A stretch of 64,000 nucleotides of DNA from Cardinalis cardinalis (GCA_014549065.1 JACDOX010000012.1:9247413-9311412), one strand, 5' to 3'; shown: positions 49,019 through 61,115, numbered from the stretch's first letter. Translations and numbers: made by a program. Notes: a model not told the origin generated them from the letters alone.

Positions 49019-52000
49019 GAAGAAACAATNAGCTGGTTCACTAATATAATACTTTGTTTTCTTTTACTCTCATTTCCTTATCATAATGCTGGGAACTTCA
49101 TTGAAGATACCAACACTTCTCAGGTATCTAAAGCAAACCTACCACTTTTTCCCTGGTGTAAAATTTGCTCCAAAGCAAAAAAATATTCTTTCTACAATGT
49201 TCTTCAGGAGACTTTCAGTGCCTGTTTTATGTGCACTGAAGTGAGAATGGAGGAGGTGAACCTGGCAGAGGTTTAACATGCTTCTGCAGTGCTTGTGACT
49301 GTTCAGCATGTTTTGTGTTTTAAACAAATGCTTCAGATCCTCTTATTCAAGAAAGGGAAAAGCCAGACTTTTTAAAGTGGGAAGGATTATTAACTATTCA
49401 GTTTTCAAAAGGAAAGCATACATTCAGCTACAGAGCTATTTCTCTCACTGAAAGCCAGATCTCATCCAGATGTATCAAAATTTTCAAGTGTTTGAGTTTA
49501 CACAACTATTGTGGCAAACCAGAATCTGACATGATCAAATGTCCAAGGCTTGCCCAGAGTACAGAATGAAGTGAAACTCAAAAAAGTAAGTAGCTTGCCT
49601 GGGAGTTGTTGTATGCTGGATAATTGGAAACATTTAGCATCTGAACCTAGATTTCACATTCTGGACTTTTCTTATCTCTTCTGTAGTTTCTGACTTTTTT
49701 GTCTCCCTTAGCCTAGTCTCAAACAACACTTCAGTCTTTTAAGATTTTATTTTTTCCTTCAATTATCTTTACCATTACCCAACTATAATGTATTTTCATC
49801 TTGCCTGCCTTACTGAGGTTCTTAAATGTCTTTGCTAAAATCTTCCTTTTAATGAGCAGATTATATTTACCTTGCTAATTGGACACCTCTGCATGGGAAG
49901 GTGAGGAAATGAAGCTGTCTGGAAAAAGAAAGCACATTTCACTGTCTAGAATTGAATTTGCAAATAATGCTTTATCTCTTAACACATTCAAATTCTAGCA
50001 TGTTTGTTCCTGGGCTGAACTAGTGGCATTGAATAGGTCCTCCCAGCTNAGGTAGGCTAGTGGGCCCTCTTCCACAGTTTTGGGGGGCTGGCTGGGAAAA
50101 ATGAGGAATAGGCAAGCTGGAGACAAAGCTCTAATGTGCAGAGCAGCTCCTTCTGCATGCATGACCTGTGGGACTCCATTTCACTGGTCTTATTTAATAA
50201 CCACTTGGTTTTATTTTGCAGACTGGATTTGGATTGCAGGATGCCATGTCAAAAGCTGAGGCTTTCTGCTGTCCACAGAGCATCTTCTGCTTCTGAAAAA
50301 GGCACTTGTGTGACTTTCCTGTTATTACACCTGCACTGTGTTCTCCTGCTTATTACTCGTATTACTGCACCACAGACAACATCATTCCAGTGTGGTTCTC
50401 TGAAGGAACATGTTTTCCTGACAGAGGTAGCTCTGATCTGAGATGTGAAAATGCAGGTGAGAAAAGCACATTTGATCTTCAGAAACAAAAAGATAATGTG
50501 AACAGAAGTCTACCATGAATAAGTAAAACTGTCTCTACCCACCAGCTGGAAACAGACCTGCAGTTTGGGATGACGTTTGTGATAGGAAATGTAAGCAATG
50601 GTTATTGAAATACTGAAGTGTCATTGGAAAGTAAAATTCATAATACAGAAAGATACTGTATAAATTACACCCATCAATTTTGCAATAAATAGTTTGCTTA
50701 CCCTAGTTTTGAATTTTAAGTACATTGAATAATTGATAGAGAAATGCTCTGAACCAGACTGAAATCCTGGTTATAGGTGAGCACAAGTGCTTTTCCTTTC
50801 CCTTTTTCTAAGTTTTGGCTTGTGTACTGTCACATCTTCTGGACAGCTGATGGGAGCATTTGCAGCATAATGCAGCCTCTGCATTGTAGTGCTGGCCAGT
50901 GGCATTTTGTTAGCTCAGCCTGCCAGTAATTCCATTGTGATGCTTGGCAGAAGCAAACTGGATTAATCTCCATATTGAAAGAGTGAGTCTGCATAACAGA
51001 GGCCATAATTTGGATGTTGGTTTTGGTCCCTTTTGTGGCTGAACCACATAGGCAACTTTTACACAACAAAGCCTCTTATAAGAGAGTGTTAGCTGGGAAG
51101 TGGGCCAAATTCATCTTCTTGTAATTCCATGACATCAGTACACTTGCCAAGGGGAACATGTCACATTANTCCGACAATTAATCCATATGAAGGCTTTAGG
51201 ACAAGCTTTTCTCCTTTACACTCGCAGTTTGAATACAGGGTTTGTTTTTGTGCAACACAATTGGGTGGAAGGGTCTTTAGGAAAAGGCTGTGCTCTGACT
51301 GAGTGCAACGCTCGCACAATGAGATCAGGCCTCTCGGGTGGCTTNGCGGTACCAATTCTATGAACTGTCTAAACTCAGGGGACAGGTATTTTCTCAGAAT
51401 GTCTTCCTTCTTTATTTATTACTGAAGTCTAGTTTCCTAGAGCTATAAATAGCTGTGTTAATGAGGGGTCAGTTTTGACCAGCTAAAAAAACATAGCTTC
51501 CAGTAATTTGGAAAACTGTGGTTTCCTGGGTTCCTAATCAAGGCCATCCTTTCACCTGGGGAAAAAACACCATACTCACTTCTTTTGACTTGGATTCTGT
51601 TTCTAGTATAGGAAAGCAGAACACAGCTCTATGAGGTAGGTTCGTCTACATTTTGACAGTGAAAGGCTGTGATTGGCAATTCTTCCACCTGTGTTTTGGC
51701 AATTCCTGCCAGGAAGAGAAGATGGGAAAGTTAAATGAGAACTGAAAGCAGAAATAAAAAATAGCAGAAACTGTAAATAGATTAAATCTGATCTCATTCT
51801 TTTAACTTNGACTTTACTTCTTACAAAAAGATGAGGGTTTTTTTAATGTTGATCTACAGAAAAACAATGCACATATGAAGGCATGTGCTTACACATGGTT
51901 CAGGGCAGAGGTGTGTATAATATACAGGGCTGAATGGTAGGATGAGGTATGATTTATTAGTACGTGATCTAATTTGTGGTGTGGACCTATGATGCATGTC

Positions 52001-54599
52001 AGTTAATGAGTTAAAAAGAATTTCTTCCTCTGCAGTATGTTCTTCTTTTCTTATGAGAAGATATGAAGACTAAANCACACAAGGCCAGTCACAAAAAGAC
52101 ANTGGTAAATCTCAGCTGAAGAATGTNAAATTCTTATTTTAAATTAAAACTAATTTAAAATTAAATTAATTTTCTCTTTCCTGTTTTACCTTCATTATTT
52201 TTCTTCTTGTATTTTCAGCATTAATAATGGTTTAATCTATCTGTTCATGGTTTCAGTAGTAATAACTTTTATCACTGCAGCATCTAACACACATCAGAAT
52301 AGCTACAGAGTGATTCCATGGAGCCTGAAACTCTGTCAGTTTCCAAAGGCTGTGATGATGTTGCTGGTTTAGAACAAAAAAAGCTAAGAGTTATGGATGT
52401 TGCTTCACCAGAGAGCAGTTCTTAAACAAAGACATGTTCATCTTGGAATGCTTTTCCATAATTTGACATCTGAATTGCATAANATATTTCATACCTCAAG
52501 CTGAGAGTTACAATTCAGAAATCTGTAAAGAGTGAATTCATTATTTAACTTTTAACTATATCCAAGCCAGTTGCCTTTTTTTGTTGTGTTGAAAAATGTG
52601 TTTAGGACAAGTCAATTCACTATGCTTGTTTTTATAGCAATTGCAAGAGGCTGTTCTGANCTGCTTTTCAAGTTCTACTGAGAAACAAGTTCATGCATTA
52701 GGTAGTGAAGAGTCATGCANACTTCAGCCATTTCCCAGGATCTATCTCTGCTGCAGAGTTGAAAATAGAACTGTCTTTGTGAGTAGCCATAGGAAATGAA
52801 ATGTCTGTCACAGCGTGCAGGACCACACAGTAATACTACGTGACTTACAAGCAATTTTCATTTTATTGAAATCTGTACAGAATTGAGGATGATTAGAGAA
52901 AATCTTGCATCTGCATGGTCTTTCTTTTCTTGACAAGGAAGAGGATTTAATTTGCAGAAGCTGTTACAAAGGCCTAGGTTTTTTTCACATCATAATGAGC
53001 ATTTCACATAATCTTAGATGAACACAACTGTAGACTTCTTGTAAGACCCAACCTAACTTCAGGCTGTTCTAAATTCTTTTGTATGCTGTAAATCCATCTC
53101 ACCAGCTGTTTCTTGGGGGTCAGTCAAAGACTGAGGAATAANTGAAGTTTACATTGAGGTTTACATTGAGGTTGGGCCTGTTGTTATGCCATTAGGTGGG
53201 ATCCCTTCCTTATCCTCACCCCAGCTAAAGGGGCTCCTGGTGTCTGTAAAGCAGAAATGCAACATAAATAAAACATGTAATAGTACTCCAAATACATTTA
53301 AACAGGCTTTGTTGTAAATTTAGATTTTTTTTTTTGCATGTAGAAATCTTATAATAGGACAGCAGGCAAAACCCACCCGCACAAAATTTCCGTCCCCTTT
53401 TTCTGTAGGAAGAGATGTGCCTGCTCAGGCTTTTCGACAATTCAAGTGAGAGGCCCAGGCAAAATGGACTGTGCTCCTCCTGCTGACAGTGCCATTCTTT
53501 AGCGGAAGTATCAGCCCTATACATCAGGGTCATGCTTTTTTTTCAGAAAATATTCTATNTCATATATAACAAACAACAACAAAGTAATTATAACTAAATT
53601 GTTCACATTAGTGTTTAATTAAAACCCATTTTATAAAGGAATGACTTCAGTTGTTGACTGATCATTAGGTCAAGCTCACTAGTTACCAAATTTAAATGCA
53701 TCCAAACTGCTACAAACAGAGTCTGTAGCAGCTGTGCTTTTGTCTGGAGACGTACGTGACTTCTAGTATTTGTGTTTATGTAAAAGGACTCATTACAGGA
53801 CTCATTAAAACTCTCTCTCAAAAAAAAACAACCCCAAACCCTTATTGACAAGAGGTTGTAATTGAATAAGGCATTTCAGTCTTACAGACGTAATTAACTG
53901 CAGCCTTCCTCTTTGGTGATTGACCTTTTCAAGTACCCAGAGCCCTGAAGANCCCTGTCTGCAATCAGAGGTGTGACTACAGCCTGCTCTACCATTTCTG
54001 CAGTGAGGCTGTGTGGGAGAGCACAGACAGCTGTGTCTGGAGACATCAGCAACAGCTGCTCCAGCACAGTTTGGGTGGTGAGCATCTCAACAGATTGTGT
54101 CCTGCTAAAGCTGTGTTTATGCATGGATACTTCAGTGGAGCTTTGAGAGGACAATGCTGTAGCAAATAAGAAAAACATGTCACTCATCAATCATAACAAG
54201 AAGAAAACACTTAGCTATGTCAGAAAATTTAAATTACTTTACAAAACTCTTAACTTTCTCCTTTCCTTTTTGATCCTTTTTGTTCTCAACCATATTTGCC
54301 ATGTGCAATACTACAAGCTCAGATTTGACCAACAAAATTCCTCTCTGAAGGAAAAATTTCTCAATTTACATAGTTAATATCAAATCAAATTTGATGTGGT
54401 TTATTAACTTACTAACAACACATTAATTAAAGTGATCATTGAAATAGGTATTCAAGATCAAAATCACTACAAGAAGTAACATGTAAAATACTAGCAGACA
54501 TGAATTTCTAAATACCTTTCTAAAACACCTCAGAATTGATAAATCCCTCCCTCCCAGCTACCAACACACCTGCCCCTCCTGGACACAAGGGTTTCCCAA
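49019..54599. other. Intergenic, no gene seen
   Basis: AT-rich sequence with one 12-bp tandem duplication (53147-53173). Open frames are about 100 codons or less, without domains. Confidence 0.5.
53147..53173. repeat. 12-bp tandem duplication
   Basis: GTTTACATTGAG occurs twice in direct succession, followed by the start of a third copy (GTT). Confidence 0.85.
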
Positions 54600-54818
54600 T
54601 GTGCTGGTCTCTGCAACCTGGCCCTCTGCTTTGTTGCTGGAGTACCCCCAGCTGGAGTTGCTGGAGTACCTGTCCCTGTTTTCTTGTGCTGGAGTGCCCA
54701 GCACTGGACACATCACCCAGAAGTGTCTCATCAGGCTGAGGAGCCGGACTATCTCCCTTGACCTCCTGGCAATGCTCTTCCTAATGTGACCCAGGAGGCT
54801 GCTGCCTTTCTCCAAAGT
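54600..54818 (-). mobile_element. CR1 LINE internal fragment
   Basis: Plus-strand wording such as CCCAGCACTGGACACATCAC, GTCTCATCAGGCTGAGGAG and CTCCCTTGACCTCCTGGC is the complement of the CR1 region between the reverse transcriptase and the 3' tail. The fragment carries no intact frame. Its left boundary is uncertain because 54610-54690 holds short imperfect internal repeats (CTGGAGTACC twice). Confidence 0.7.
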
Positions 54819-54954
54819 AAAAATGACAACAATTTTAGTGATGTTTAAAAATTTTTGGTGGGTTTGGACTACACTGGCCCAAAGGACAAGCTGTCCCTAA
54901 GCATTTATAAACAAATACAAAAGATTTTTCACACTGTTTGTCTACATTGTAGTT

Positions 54955-55508
54955 TGTGCCCCTAAAAGGAGGCTGAAGAGGAACTTTTTGCAAAAGAATG
55001 TAGTGACAGGACTAGGGGAAATGGCTTTAAACTGAAAGAGGTTGGTTTAGATTAAATTTTAGGAAGAAATTCTTCATTATGAGGGTAGTAAGGTTGCCCA
55101 GTGTTGTAAGGTATGGATTAAACTGTCAAGGAGGACTGTAAATCAATCAAGTGACCTTGCAGCTTGAGTAACAGCAGGCCAGTGATTCTCTAGCATGTAC
55201 CAAGTTTAAAGGTGCCTGCGTCTTCTTTATGAACCTTTGCCTGGGTGCTGCTCTTAGATACCCCTGAAAGCAAGGGAACGGGAATAAATAGACTCTTTGC
55301 ATTCTGACAGTGACTTTGTGGCTGTCCCACCTGCCTGCTTGACGACACACACACCTAAAGAAACTGTGGATGTCCCATCCCTGGAAGTCTTCAAGGCCAG
55401 ACTGGGTGGGACTTTGAGAAACCTGGTCAAGTGGAAGGTGTACCTGCCTACACCAAGGGGGTGGGAGTTAGACTATTTTTAAGATCCTTTTCTACTCCAA
55501 CTGTTCTA
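54955..55508 (+). mobile_element. CR1 LINE 3' region, split by a short LTR
   Basis: The left piece (54955-55101) has CR1 wording: GTGACAGGACTAGGGGAAAT, TTTAGATTAAATTTTAGGAA and GGTTGCCCAG. The right piece (55354-55508) continues with AACTGTGGATGTCCC, GGAAGTCTTCAAGGCCAG and a tail ending in TTCTATATG near 55508. The two pieces are adjacent in intact CR1 copies, so the DNA between them is a later insertion. It is non-coding. Confidence 0.88.
55102..55353 (+). mobile_element. Probable short solo LTR nested in CR1
   Basis: This 252-base insert splits a CR1 3' region. It starts TGTTGTAAGG and ends ACACACACA, so it has TG...CA ends. It contains a polyadenylation signal AATAAA at 55283-55288 followed by a U5-like pyrimidine-rich stretch, and a TTTAAAGG that could serve as a TATA box near 55205-55212. 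Possible diverged target duplications are CCCAG (55097-55101) and CCTAA (55354-55358), with two transition differences. No family name is assigned. Confidence 0.6.
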
Positions 55509-57706
55509 TATGTTTCTAGAATTTTCACTATTACTAATTCTTGTATTAGGGAACCAAGATAATTGCAGGGCTTCTTTCTATGTGCTGCAGCTACAACGCT
55601 TGATGTCAGCTTGTGAAAATACTAGGTATTTAGAGCTAAAATACTCAATTTTCAGCCAATGTTACCAGTCATGTCTGCCAAGTCTGCTGCAGGATGGCAG
55701 AACAGAAGTGAGGACAAAAGGTAGCTTCTTGTCTTTAGTGTGATATTCTAAAGATAGCAAAGTTACATTCTTAATTTGGTGCCTTAGTGGTGGCTGAGCT
55801 ATTTCCCAAATCTGTGGTAGCACATACATAGTGTACCTTCATTTTTTTAGAGTTGTGATGTCCTGTACTGTGTGTTTCTAAGTATGAATGCTCTGGTCCT
55901 TCTGTTTGTAAGAGCTGAAAGCAGAACTGGCCTTCCTCTGTAAAAAGATTTGCTAGTCTCAGCCCATAAAGTGATAGATGACTGTTCTGTGTAAACAACA
56001 TGATTGACAATCACTGCTTGGGAGACTGATTTTAAAATCAAGAGGTCTGAAAACAGAGGCCAAAGCAACTGCTTGAAAATGCCTGAGCATGTTTCTCCCA
56101 TGGGCATTTCTAGGAAATCATCTCCAGAGATGGTCAAAGGAGTGAATCAATGAATACATCCCAGAGTATTTCTCTCATTCTTTTGAGTCCATCATAAAAA
56201 GCACAGGNTGCAATAAAGCAGCCGTTCCCTAAAGAGAATCAATCAGCTATCTGACTGCATTTCCTTTCTCAAACACAGATCAGATGCTGTACAAGACAGC
56301 ACAAAAGACATTGCAAAACAGCCTTCCCACAATGAAAGCTTCTTCCTAATTCTCTATAATTAGAATGACTTTTGAATGAGAAACAGACTGTACAATTTGT
56401 GCAGCCTGAGAGACTTCCTGCTCCAAAGAGCTATGAAATAATAACCTAGAGTAGGCTGCACCAGACCTTCCCGTGCAGAATTAATTTTGTCTCCTGGACA
56501 TCACTGGGAGTTTTGTGGTGGATTCATAGAATATCTGGGGAGAAGAGAATACTGTGAAAATACAGTTGCTCTCTGTTTACCGCAGGATAATCTACAAATT
56601 TTCACACCTAGGCAATCTCTGGTGGTGTTCAGTGTTTATCTTCCTTCTGACCCTGGTGACAGTTTTGTGTGCTGCATTGGTCCCAAATCAAAATGTTCAC
56701 TGATGCCAGCTGACAAATCAGAAGTTTCATGCAAAATCCTGCTCAGTTTGCATCAAGGTGCCGTGAAAATCTTCGTTGCTGAATTATGTTTACACCATTA
56801 TTTACAGGGAATGACAGAAAAAAACACTCTTATTTCAAAACAAGTATTATTCAATGTTTATTAAAATTGGGTTATTTCACCCATTCATATATGCTCAAAT
56901 TCAGTTTAAGCCTTTGATGTACATAAATAGATAAAACTTAATAACACAGTTAATAGATGTAACTTTTTAGTGTTTATATTGCCCAAAAGAAATGTGAAAT
57001 GTGAGAGGTTTGGGAATTTTAAAATTTAACCTACTAGCTGAGTTATATGCATTCTATGGGACTGTCATAGTCTAGATTAGTGAAATTAAATTAAAGAAAA
57101 GCTTTATTTACTAAGAATGGTATTGGGCCACTGGAGAGGTGGGTGGTGGGAAATTGGACCAAAAATACCTTTGATTATTTTAGGTTTTTAGCTTGATGAC
57201 TACATAAAGTAAGCATTCAGTCCAAAAAGTGCTCATTTTTCCTTTGAAACAAAATATTTTAATGAAGCATTTTTCTAATAATGTATCAGCAAAGATAACT
57301 AACTTTTAAAAAGTCTGGTTCACTTGGAATACCTACAATTTTAATAGGAGACAGAGAAGTCACTAGCTTGTTATCTTTTACAATTTCTGCTTTTCCTGTT
57401 ATCCAGTGGTGACTTTACTCGAGCACAAAAACTGCTTAACTACAAAAATATGTTATGGGAATCAAAACACATAGAGAAGACATAGTTTAAACTAAGTTTG
57501 TAAATTATTTCTGTATTGCAAAGGCTGTATTAGCTCCTGCAACTTCTGAAGCAACTACAGATGTTGTTCTATATTATGGCACTTATTTAATGACTGTTTC
57601 ATACTTTGCTATAGATCTCACATCTCCTTGATACTTCCACCTATCTCCTAATATCCATTATGTATCTGGTAGCCCTTTGCTTCTCTGCAAATGAGGAAAT
57701 TCCAAA
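55509..57706. other. Intergenic, 3' of KCNV1
   Basis: AT-rich sequence after the CR1. 56180-56480 is free of repeat signatures and contains homeodomain-like AT cores. A 125-codon plus-strand frame at 56487-56864 has no recognised domain. Later minus-strand AATAAA matches here could serve a long KCNV1 3' UTR. Confidence 0.45.
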
Positions 57707-57734
57707 CCCACCCCCTCCTCCCTCCCCCCAACCC
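57707..57734 (-). promoter_or_regulatory. G-quadruplex motif downstream of KCNV1
   Basis: On the plus strand there are five C runs of three or more within 28 bases (57707-57709, 57711-57715, 57720-57722, 57724-57729, 57732-57734). The minus strand, which is the KCNV1 sense strand, therefore has five G runs with short loops, a strong quadruplex pattern. It lies about 570-600 bases beyond the stop codon and 230 bases beyond the first AATAAA. Confidence 0.6.
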
Positions 57735-57944
57735 TTATGCTACCCCAGAATTACTTTTTTCATACAAATAGGGTAAAAGATGGAGATAAGAAAGGGGATC
57801 AAGATCAAGCTAGTTATAGGTATTTCATCCTAAATTTAATCAATATTTCACTTTCTTACACTTCCCTTTTCAGTTTTCCTTAATGACTTTGACTTTTGTT
57901 CTTCAAGTGCAAACACAAAAACTAGATGTTTAAAATTCAAAACA

Positions 57945-58302
57945 CTGTAGCAATTTTCACCAAGACTTTATTATGGTACATTAGTAGGGATTTACATTAG
58001 ACAAATGCTTGCATCATTGTTTTACTTTCATGGATCCGTTATTTCCTATCTCACCTACCATGATTCAGTCCTGAAAGCAGGTTTTAGAGTTCCTTGAGAG
58101 ATTCCATGTTATGAATTCTGTCTTTTGTATACAATAGATATTTCAGTCTGTCCAAGTAAGTAAAACTCCACCTGGAAAAGCAAATACACTGTGTGGCAAA
58201 TAATAAAAAAAGAGATACTTAATACTAAATTTCTGAAGTAGTCTATGTGCTACACAAGGTTAAATAACTTCAATGCCAAACCAAAAATCATCAAACCCAA
58301 AG
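57945..58302 (-). other. KCNV1: Probable KCNV1 3' UTR
   Basis: This sequence directly follows the TGA stop (58303-58305) on the minus strand. It has no repeat signature. The first canonical AATAAA on this strand is at 57967-57972, about 330 bases after the stop, which would give a short UTR ending near 57945. Further AATAAA matches on the same strand occur farther on, for example near 57105, so a longer UTR is possible. The end point is inferred, not seen. Confidence 0.5.
57967..57972 (-). terminator. Candidate KCNV1 polyadenylation signal AATAAA
   Basis: This is an exact AATAAA on the minus strand (TTTATT on the plus strand), the first after the KCNV1 stop codon. T-rich sequence lies beyond it. 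A G-rich motif that could favour pausing lies about 230 bases farther on (57707-57734). Use of this site cannot be shown from sequence alone. Confidence 0.45.
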
Positions 58303-58814
58303 TCAAAACCAGAATTCATCTGCACCACTGCTCCTTGTACTTGCTCTCTCTCTGCTTTTTAACCGCAACATGTCCATGACACTGCGTGCGTAAATGTCTC
58401 GCAAATTAACATTGATATTTGAATCGCTGGATGAGTTCTTCATGAGTTTCTTTAAAGCTTCACGCTGCCGAAGAGCAGCTTCTTTTATCTTCAGAGTAAA
58501 ATAACAGGCAGAAAAACGGTCATTTATTATAGCTATTGGCAAAGCCAAAACCAGTATTCCTGATAGGATACACATAAAGGCTACTACCTTACCAATGGTA
58601 GTGTCTGGTCTAATGTCACCATAACCAACTGTTGTCATGGAAGTTGTTGCCCACCACCAAGCACCAGGTACACTTGTGAAAGTTGTGCCTGGCACACCTT
58701 GTTCAACAAAGTACTCCACAGTGGAAAATATAGAGATTCCTACAGAGAGGAAGAGAAGCAGAAGGCCAACCTCCTCATAGCACTGAGCAATAGTCATCCC
58801 AAGGGACCGCAAGC
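58303..58814 (-). CDS. KCNV1: KCNV1 (Kv8.1) last coding exon, 5' part of gene outside window
   Basis: This exon encodes the C-terminal 170 residues of a voltage-gated potassium channel alpha subunit of the Kv8 family. In order it shows the end of the S4-S5 linker (LRSLGMTI), S5 (about exon residues 8-28), the pore helix AWWWATTSM, the selectivity filter TVGYGD (58615-58632), S6 with SGILVLALPIAIIN, and a cytoplasmic tail ending RSSGADEFWF. The S6 has LPIA where conducting Kv channels have a PVP-type hinge, as known for silent subunits. Kv8.1 makes no current alone; it joins Kv2 subunits in the neuronal membrane and changes their gating. The exon starts after a clean acceptor (pyrimidine tract then AG at 58815-58816), splitting a Gly codon after its first base. 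The open frame continues upstream to 58875, but that part is intron. The reading frame is intact with no Ns. KCNV1 is preferred over KCNV2 because of the tail ending ERASTRSSG..(D/E)FWF. The T1 domain and S1-S4 are not in the window. Confidence 0.96.
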
Positions 58815-58830
58815 CTGAAAGAAAAGAAAT
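58815..58830 (-). promoter_or_regulatory. KCNV1: KCNV1 splice acceptor of the last exon
   Basis: Read on the minus strand, a run rich in T and C (TTTCTTTTCTTTC) leads to AG at 58816-58815, directly before the codons for LRSLGMTI. This is a standard U2-type acceptor. It places the intron in phase 1, so the preceding exon should end in the first base of a glycine codon. Confidence 0.85.
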
Positions 58831-58944
58831 GCTGTCAGTAGGTTGATTCATGTAGCTGTCATTATATCTTTGCAAAACATTTCTTACTTAAAGGCTTATT
58901 GCTTTATATTTTCTTTGAATGCGGGTGAACATGTCTTGACAATC

Positions 58945-61115
58945 ATACATTCAGTAAGATTAGAGAAAACCTCCAAAGTCATCAAATCCAACCTTTAACT
59001 CAAGACCATCTTGTTGACTAAACCATAGCACTAAGTGACACATCCAGACTGTGACTCTATCGCCTCCCTGGGCAGCCCATTTCAAAGCTTAACCACCCTT
59101 TCTATGAAGAAATTCTTCTTGATGTNCAACCTGAACCTCCCTGGCACAGCCTGAGGCTGTTTTCTCTTTTCTTATTGCTTGATGCCTAGGAGGAGAGGCT
59201 GACCCCACCTGGCTACACCCTCCTTTTAGGTAGGAAGTAGAGAGCAATAAGGTTCCCCCTGAGCCTCCTTTTCTCCAGGCTGAACAACTCCAGTTCCCTC
59301 AGCCACTCCTTATATGATTTACTCTCTCGATCCCCACCAGCTTCATTGCCCTTCTCTGGACATGCTTCAGCACCTCCATGTCTTGTAGCGAGGGGTCCAG
59401 AACTGGATACAGGATTTGAGGCTTCCCAGTGCTGAGTGCAGGGTGATAAATAGTTCCCTAGTCCATTAGGCCACATTACCTGGGCCATGATGCCTGGGCC
59501 TTTGTGGACACTTGGGCACAGCTGGCTCATCACACCCAGATCCTTTTCAGACACTCTTCCCTCAGCCTGCTGCACTGCNACAGGGGTTATTGTGATGCAA
59601 GTGCAGAACCCAGCGCTTGGCTTTAATGAACATCATCCTGTTGGTCTCAGCCCATCTATCCAGCCTGTGCAGATCCTTTTGCAGAACCATCCTATATCCT
59701 TCAGCAGATCAACTCCTCCACCCAACTTGGTGTCATCTACAAACTGACCCAATTCCCTCATTCAGATCATCAGTAAAGATATTACACACGACTGGCTCTA
59801 ATACTAAGCCTTGGGGACTCCTCTAGTCACTGGCCACCAACTGGATGTGGCACCATACACTAACACTCCCTGGGGCCAGTCCTCCAGCCAGTTTTTACCC
59901 CAGCAAAGAGTGCATCTGTTCAGGCCATGGGCCTCCAGTTTCTCCAGTAGAATGCTGTGGGAGACAGTGTCAAATATTTTAGTGCAACCCAGGTAGACAA
60001 NATTCATAACCTTTTCCTCATCCACTAGACAGGTGATGTAGTCATAAAAGATCAGGATGATCAAGCCTTGGCTGAATTGTCCTTTCCTAAGCCCAGAGCT
60101 GGGCCTGATCCCCTGGTTGTCCTGTACATGCCATGTGATCACACTCAGGATCATCTGCTCCATAATCTTCCCCAGCANCAAGATGAGGGCTATGGTTCCC
60201 TGGATTCTCCTTCTGACCCTTCTTGTTGGTGGGCATTACATTTGCTAGCTTCCAGCTACCTAGGACCTCTGTGGTTACTGAAGGCATAAATGATGGCCAG
60301 CATTGTGACAAGCTTTCCATCAGCTCCCTCATCACCCTAGGATGAATCCCACGTGGCCCCATAGACCTGTGAGAGTCTAAGTGACATAGTAGGTGACTAA
60401 CTATATCCTCTTGGATTGCAGGGGTCTATTCTGCTTCCCATGCCTGTCTACCAGCTCAGGGGGCTGGCTGCCAGGAGGATATCCATTCTCTCTGTTAAAC
60501 AATGAGGCAAGGAAGACATTAAATACCCCAGCCTTCTCCTCATCCTTGGTGATAATGTTGCCCCCCCTCCACAACCAATAAAGGACAGAGATTTTCCTTG
60601 GCCCTCCTTTTGTTGGTAATGTATTTATAAACCCACTTTTTACTACCTTTCACACTGGTGGCCAGATTGAGCTCTAGCTGAGCTTTTGCTTTTCTGGTTT
60701 TCTCTCTACATGACCTAGTGAAATCCCTGTACTCTTCTCAAGTTCCTCTCCTTCCAAAAGTCATAAACTCTCTTATCTTTGAATTCTGGCCAAAACTCCC
60801 CGTTCATCCAGGCTGCTCTTCTTCCTCCTTGGCTTGCCTTTAGGCACATAGGTACTGCCTGCTCCTGAGCCTTTAAGATTTCTTTCGAAAAGTATGTCTA
60901 GCCATTCTGGAGCCCTCTGTTCCAAGGCCTGTTTCCCAAGGGACTCTCTGAACCAGTGTCCTGAACAGGCCAAATCCTGCCTGCTGGAAATCCATGTGAG
61001 AGGTTTTGTTGACCTCTTTCCTTACATCAGCATGAATTGAAAACACTCTTATTTCATGGTCACCATGCTCGTAATGGCCTCTGACCACCACATCTCCCTG
61101 CTGGTCTAATGAGGC
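58945..61115 (-). mobile_element. CR1 LINE, 5'-truncated, inside the KCNV1 intron
   Basis: On the minus strand this reads as a CR1 non-LTR retrotransposon. It runs from a point before the reverse transcriptase, through the RT domain, to the conserved 3' region that encodes a SLEKRRLRG-type stretch and ends near 58945. The RT part between 59804 and 60181 still gives recognisable CR1 residues. In motif A the catalytic Asp has become Gly (VYLG, 59987-59989), while the second active-site motif remains as FVDD (59732-59743). Many frameshifts and stops break the frame, so the copy is dead. It lies in the same orientation as KCNV1, so it is transcribed as part of the intron. No target duplication was identified, as is usual for CR1. 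Confidence 0.92.

Noticed and set aside
58815..58875. Extension of the KCNV1 frame to an upstream ATG at 58875
   Set aside because: The residues before the LRSLGMTI segment do not resemble Kv S4 sequence, and a clear splice acceptor ends at 58815. The ATG is intronic.
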